Positions 23,165 through 33,636 of a stretch of 33,636 bases of DNA are shown piece after piece; the stretch's first letter is position 1, and each line of letters begins with the position of its first letter. Position numbers and translations under genes: made by a program. The stretch lies in assembly GCF_003574035.1 (NCBI RefSeq), contig NZ_QWKY01000037.1, positions 1-33,636 of the forward strand, in the 5' to 3' direction. Below the pieces are notes generated by a model. That model was not told where the DNA came from, made no database searches, and saw nothing but the letters and a program-made list of their open reading frames with translations. The stretch comes from Meiothermus hypogaeus (GTDB taxonomy: Bacteria > Deinococcota > Deinococci > Deinococcales > Thermaceae).

Positions 23165-26100
23165 TCAGTCCGTCTCGAAGCCGTAGTTCTCGAACTTGAG
23201 GGTTCGGCTGTTCTCCGTGACCGTCCGAACCGTGTGCTCGCTGGCCCCGTTTGGCAGGCGCACCTGGATTTCCAGCGTGACCACCACCTCGGCGCCGGGC
23301 TGCCCGGCCAGGTGGACGATCACTTCATCGGCAATGCGACTCGCATCGCGCCCCACACGGTCCGGATCCAGACGCACGGTGCCGTGGAAACGCCGCCGTA
23401 AGGGCGGTGTGCTGGAGTCCGTTTTTCTGCCGCCATTCCCGTTTCCGTCTTCCTCGCCTTTTGTTGAATTATCATCTGAAGTGCCACTACCCCCTTGTGT
23501 TACAGGCTGCCGCCGGGCAACCTCGGGTTTGACGATGAGTCCGGGGTCCTCGGCAGTTAGCGAGACCGACTGTCCGCACCGCAAGCCGCGATACCTCCTG
23601 CCCGCTTCATCGTAGCTTTCGGCATAGGCGAAGGTTTCGGATTCCCGGGTGAGTAGTGCGACGCCGTCGCGCAAGGCCTGCGCCAGCACCTCCGGCCCGG
23701 TGAGCCGGGGCAGGTAGAGGTAGCGTGCGAAGTCCTCGACGAGTTGGCGCACCTGTACGTGCTCACCCCGCCACAGCGGTACTTCGTCTAAGTGCTTGCG
23801 CAGTACGGTGGCGCCAATTTTGCCGACCAGCAGCTCATCGCTTTTGAGCTTTTTGCTGGCCCGAACGGCGAGGGGGTCGGTGCCGGTGAGCCGTAGCGCT
23901 TGCCATTCCACAGGCCCTTGCGGCGACTTCTGTTCCGGCACCAAAAGCCACTGGTACGCCTCGGGCAGGCGTGCAGTCACGGTATCGTCGGCGGCTTTTT
24001 TCTGGGTTTCGGCCTGCCGAACCTGAAAGGGGCTGAGGTCGAGGGCTTCTTTCTCGGTCAGGATAGACTGCCACGCCAGGAACCGGCGTAGCGCCTCGTC
24101 CAGGTCTTGCAGCCGAACCTTGTCGGCGGCCAGGAAGACCAGCGTGTTGCGGTGCAGCCGGGGCTCATGACCGCGAAACTCGAGAATCGCCTGGGCTGCG
24201 ACTTGCGCGGCGTTATCGGCTTCCCTGCTGTAGGGGTGTTCCGGCGGCAGCACCACCAGGCGCGCCTCGAGGTCGTCCGGCACGTCGGCGCTCGAGCGCG
24301 GCAGGGGGTGCACGCGGGCAAACTCGCCCATCTGCCGCACGGCATCCCGGATGCGCTTTTCCAGCTCGGTGGCGACCTTGTCGGGGTCGCGCTTGAGCTG
24401 CTCAGCCCGATCCTCGGCCAGCTTGGTCACGGTGGGCTGCGTGTCGTACCAGAAGCGCGGGCCGTCTTGGTAGAGATAGGTGGCCGCCGCCGCCAACCGG
24501 CGCAGGGCGTCGCCAAACACCGCCGGCGACTCGCCTGGCATCACGCAGCCGAGCTTTACCCGGCGATCCTCGAGGCCCCGGTGGGCCGCCCCCGCCGTGG
24601 GCGCCGAGCCCAGGTAGACCGTGCGGGCCACGCGGCGCGTGGCGGAAAGCTTGCCCAGGTTGGGCACCTCGCCATCGATCTTCAGCGGCAGCGAACTTGG
24701 CCCGTCCACGTCCTTCTCGATGATGGGCGTCCAGTTATCGGACAGATAGCGGGTCAGCTCGAACTGAACCCGCGGGTCGTCCACGGGAATGGTAGACGGC
24801 AGGATCAGGGGGCTTTTGTCGCCCTTCTCCCAAAGGCTGTGGATCACCGCGGCCATGAGCCGAAGCACCCCGCGGGTGCGCTGGAACTTGACCAGCGTGG
24901 ACCAGTCTTCGTACAGCCGGTCGAAAACCTCGGGGTGAATGGGGTAGGCCGCCTGGATGCGGCGTTCGTAGTCGGTGGTTTTGCACTCGGGGGGAAACTC
25001 GGCGGCCTGGGTGCGGTACAGCTCGGCAAAGGCACGGGCCGTCACGTCGCGCTGCTTGTACGCTTCCGGCCCCGCGAGCGGCTCGAACAGCCGTCGGCGC
25101 ACGATCTCGAAGCCCTCCTCGGCGCTGGCCGGACGCCAGGACGACTCCACGCGCCCCACCACATTGCGCAGCCGGTCGAGCGCCTCGCGCCCGCGCAGGC
25201 CGCCCACCTCCACATCGTCGGCCTGGGTGTCGGAAGCCGGCAGCGAGATCACCAGCAGGCAGGTACCGGCCAGCTTGGCCGACTCGGTGAGGGCCTGGGC
25301 AAAGCTGAACTGGGTCTCGAAGCTACCGCCCGGCAGGTCGGCGGCATCGTGCAGTTGGCGGGCGTAGGCCACCCACTCGTCGATCAGAATGAGGCAGGGG
25401 CCGTACTCCACGAAAAGCTCACGCAGCGCATCGCCGGGGTTGGTGGCCCGCTCGTCGTCTGCGCGGATGCGCTCGTAGGCCTCGCGCCCGCCCAGTTGCC
25501 AGGCCAGCTCGCCCCACAGCGTGCGCACCAGCGTACCGTCGGACTTGCGCATGGGGTTGCCGGGCGAGATTTTGTTGCCCACCAGCACCACCCGCCGCGC
25601 CCTGGGCAGCGCCTTCACCCCCGCTTCGGCCATCACCGTCTCGACGCCCGTCAGATCGGCTGCAGGCGTCCCGCCAAAAAGGTGATACAGCGCCAGCATG
25701 GAGTGGGTCTTGCCGCCGCCGAAATTGGTCTGAAGCTGCACCACCGGGTCGCCGCCGGTGCCCGACAAACGCTGCACCGCGCCCACCAGCAGCCGCTTCA
25801 GGCTCTCGGTGAGGAAGGTGCGGCGAAAGAACTCGGCGGGGTTCTGGTACTCGTCGCTGCCCTGGCCCAGGTGCACCTGCCACAAATCGGCGGCGAACTC
25901 GGCCTGCTGATAGCGGCCGCTGGCCACGTCGGGGTGGGGGGTGACCACCTCGCGCCAGGGCTTGAGCGCGCCGCTGGCCGCAGCCTCGATGAGCGAGCCT
26001 CCGGCCTTGCGTTTCTCGTTGCGTACCTGCTCGTCGAAAACCAGGCGGCGAAGCTCCATCTTGATCCGGTTGACCTCGGCGGCCTGCGGAGCCGAAACCG

Positions 26101-26464
26101 CGGTGAGCAGCCGCTCCATCGAATCGAGCGCGCGGTCGGCATTGTCGCTCGAGAAAGGCCCCTGATGCGCCCACTGGTTGCGCCACTCGCGCAGCTCGCT
26201 GACCAGCGAACGCTCGGCGAAGCCCAGCGTCTTGCGGAACACCTCGTTCCAGGTCTCCCACATCAGTTTGAGCAAACCCGCCGCGTCCCACTCGGCGATG
26301 GGCTTGTTCTTGAGCAGCGGGTCATCGGCGAAGCGGCGCACCGTCTCCATGTTCACCGCCCCCGCCCGCACCGCCTCCAGTACTTCGCGCTCGACGTAGG
26401 GGGCCAGCCCCGCGCGCAGGAGTTCCAGCCCCTTGCCTACCCGTTCCTGATTGGTTATTGCCAT
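23165..26464 (-). CDS. HEPN (Swt1-type)-DUF499 ATPase of defence operon
   Basis: A 1099-residue protein. Residues 1 to about 125 form a Swt1-like HEPN domain ending REWRNQWAHQG; R95-N-Q-W-A-H100 is an intact R-x4-H ribonuclease motif. DUF499 follows, a large P-loop ATPase with Walker A NFGGGKTHSM (247-256), Walker B CLILIDEW (357-364) and a C-terminal region with a Gly/Asp/Asn-rich low-complexity linker. The start at 26464 lies 3 nt after the methylase stop, with GGAGG 8 nt upstream inside the methylase gene. It is the last gene of the three-gene operon. DUF499 proteins regularly occur with DUF1156 methylases and helicases in defence islands. The RNase activity is predicted, not known. Confidence 0.9.
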   Translation of the reverse strand: MAITNQERVGKGLELLRAGLAPYVEREVLEAVRAGAVNMETVRRFADDPLLKNKPIAEWDAAGLLKLMWETWNEVFRKTLGFAERSLVSELREWRNQWAHQGPFSSDNADRALDSMERLLTAVSAPQAAEVNRIKMELRRLVFDEQVRNEKRKAGGSLIEAAASGALKPWREVVTPHPDVASGRYQQAEFAADLWQVHLGQGSDEYQNPAEFFRRTFLTESLKRLLVGAVQRLSGTGGDPVVQLQTNFGGGKTHSMLALYHLFGGTPAADLTGVETVMAEAGVKALPRARRVVLVGNKISPGNPMRKSDGTLVRTLWGELAWQLGGREAYERIRADDERATNPGDALRELFVEYGPCLILIDEWVAYARQLHDAADLPGGSFETQFSFAQALTESAKLAGTCLLVISLPASDTQADDVEVGGLRGREALDRLRNVVGRVESSWRPASAEEGFEIVRRRLFEPLAGPEAYKQRDVTARAFAELYRTQAAEFPPECKTTDYERRIQAAYPIHPEVFDRLYEDWSTLVKFQRTRGVLRLMAAVIHSLWEKGDKSPLILPSTIPVDDPRVQFELTRYLSDNWTPIIEKDVDGPSSLPLKIDGEVPNLGKLSATRRVARTVYLGSAPTAGAAHRGLEDRRVKLGCVMPGESPAVFGDALRRLAAAATYLYQDGPRFWYDTQPTVTKLAEDRAEQLKRDPDKVATELEKRIRDAVRQMGEFARVHPLPRSSADVPDDLEARLVVLPPEHPYSREADNAAQVAAQAILEFRGHEPRLHRNTLVFLAADKVRLQDLDEALRRFLAWQSILTEKEALDLSPFQVRQAETQKKAADDTVTARLPEAYQWLLVPEQKSPQGPVEWQALRLTGTDPLAVRASKKLKSDELLVGKIGATVLRKHLDEVPLWRGEHVQVRQLVEDFARYLYLPRLTGPEVLAQALRDGVALLTRESETFAYAESYDEAGRRYRGLRCGQSVSLTAEDPGLIVKPEVARRQPVTQGGSGTSDDNSTKGEEDGNGNGGRKTDSSTPPLRRRFHGTVRLDPDRVGRDASRIADEVIVHLAGQPGAEVVVTLEIQVRLPNGASEHTVRTVTENSRTLKFENYGFETD

Positions 26465-26467
26465 GCC

Positions 26468-32916
<6,449 letters not shown>

Positions 32917-33114
32917 GAGTCTGTACTTATGCTTGCCAGGGGCCTCGAGAGCAATCCGATGCGTTGATGTATTGAAGACCCCATTTCCATCACGATAAGG
33001 TATCTTCGCCATTGCGGCGAGGAAATTTGACACTCCCACGGCTAGCCCCCACTCAGTCATGCTCGAGTCATCCGCTGCCGGGTAGGCTGGATACACAACC
33101 GAGGAGGTGTGAAC
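32917..33114. promoter_or_regulatory. Divergent intergenic region, AT-rich
   Basis: This 198-bp region separates the helicase operon from the secreted-protein gene. It is visibly AT-richer (about 49 % GC in 32881-33060) than its flanks. GAGGAGG at 33101-33107 serves the plus-strand gene, and TAGGCT (33083-33088) is a possible -10 for it. On the minus strand TACCTT in the AT-rich part is a weak -10 candidate; no clear operator was seen. Confidence 0.4.
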
Positions 33115-33636
33115 ATGAAACGGTTGGGTGAGCTTTTGGGTGTGGTACTGCTGGTGGGCTTTTTGTGGGGGGTGGCGTTGGCCGATACCTTCGACATCTT
33201 CGACTACACCCCGCCCCAGGGTTGGAAGAAAAGCAACCTGCAGGGGGGAGTGATGTGGGCACAACAAACCAAGGAATCGTTCGGCGCCATTGTGCTTTAT
33301 AGCAGCGTGCCCGCAAGCAACAACCTCGAGGAAAACTTCAAGGGCGAGTGGAAGCGGCTGGTGGCCGAGGGGCTGGGGCTTTCGGGCGAACCCACCACCG
33401 AGATGGGGCCGCCCAACGGCGACTACCAGAACCTGGCCGGGGGTATTGCGGCCTCGCAGGACGGGCTCAACTATGTGGTGCTGCTTTCCACCTTTACCGG
33501 CAACGGGCGTGTAGCCAGCATCCTCTACATCACCACCGACGAAAAGCTCTTCGACCTGTTCGACCGCTTCAATAGCTCGCTCAAGCTCAGCAAGCCCAAA
33601 GCGGCCCAGGCCCCGCCGCAAAACGTGGCCCACCCC
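33115..33636 (+). CDS. Secreted protein of unknown function (3' end beyond window)
   Basis: An open frame of at least 174 codons that runs off the window. MKRLGELLGVVLLVGFLWGV followed by ALADTFD is a signal peptide, probably cut at ALA-D. The mature protein (YTPPQGWKK, GAIVLYSSVPASNNLEENFK, VASILYITTDEKLFDLFDRF) looks like a small exported protein with a PsbP/Mog1-type alpha/beta fold, a resemblance I cannot verify. Strong GAGGAGG 7 nt before the ATG fixes the start. The C-terminal part is turning into an Ala/Pro-rich tail at the window end. It is divergent from the helicase operon and probably unrelated to it. Confidence 0.85.
   Translation, partial: MKRLGELLGVVLLVGFLWGVALADTFDIFDYTPPQGWKKSNLQGGVMWAQQTKESFGAIVLYSSVPASNNLEENFKGEWKRLVAEGLGLSGEPTTEMGPPNGDYQNLAGGIAASQDGLNYVVLLSTFTGNGRVASILYITTDEKLFDLFDRFNSSLKLSKPKAAQAPPQNVAHP

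Noticed and set aside
32917-33633. In-frame N-terminal extension of the helicase up to the window end
   Set aside because: It is antisense to a well-supported secreted-protein gene with signal peptide and strong Shine-Dalgarno, and the helicase family starts at the ATG at 32916. Open frames of this kind are common in GC-rich DNA.

Overview
The window looks like chromosomal DNA of a Meiothermus/Thermus-type bacterium (Deinococcota). This is inferred from roughly 62-66 % GC, the family content, leaderless-looking gene starts with a TANNNT box just before the ATG, and a strong excess of the palindrome CTCGAG. No rRNA, tRNA, CRISPR array or complete insertion sequence was found.

Layout. (1) 1-7670: a segment bracketed by two near-identical 174-bp direct repeats (1-174 and 7495-7669). 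It holds an HtrA-type protease, PurU, a small secreted protein, the ribosome-associated GTPase TypA/BipA, a Uma2-family protein and a GMC oxidoreductase. (2) 7672-10877, all minus strand: a beta-barrel-like outer-membrane protein, a TetR regulator, and an OmpR-type response regulator with its histidine kinase. (3) 10992-13026: two convergent lipoprotein genes of unknown function. (4) 13274-18012: a compact plus-strand operon of amylosucrase, alpha-glucosidase, low-molecular-weight phosphotyrosine phosphatase and fructosamine-kinase-family protein. It appears to couple sucrose/alpha-glucoside breakdown with repair of sugar-damaged proteins. (5) 18013-19950: an accessory stretch with a REP-like repeat, a DUF4388 protein, a 270-bp element with terminal inverted repeats (MITE or IS remnant), a long hairpin, and a small helical protein carrying two Ca-loop-like repeats. 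(6) 19974-22750: glycerol kinase and a divergent Gfo/Idh/MocA oxidoreductase sharing a 71-bp intergenic region with a perfect AT-rich palindrome. (7) 22745-32916: a small defence island on the minus strand. A FitA-type antitoxin has only a 30-codon remnant of its FitB PIN toxin left. Upstream of it is a tightly coupled three-gene operon: SNF2-type helicase with a DUF3883 tail, DUF1156 DNA methylase, and a HEPN-DUF499 ATPase. (8) 33115-33636: a secreted protein running off the window, divergent from the helicase.

The most interesting system is the helicase-methylase-ATPase operon. Its genes are joined by an ATGA overlap and a 3-nt gap, so they are almost certainly made together. The set matches a helicase/methylase/ATPase arrangement that has been predicted computationally as a phage-defence system; from memory this is the PADLOC label Hma, which should be checked. 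The residues suggest how it might work. The methylase (DPPY) would mark self DNA. The helicase carries a C-terminal D...ExK motif that could be a nuclease. The ATPase has an intact R-x4-H HEPN ribonuclease motif at its N-terminus that could act as an RNA-cleaving arm. This mechanism is inference, not demonstrated.

Two-component genes, a candidate PhoB-like tandem box in front of htrA, G-quadruplex-prone intergenic tracts and several palindromes at promoters give the window more regulatory structure than its housekeeping genes alone would suggest.
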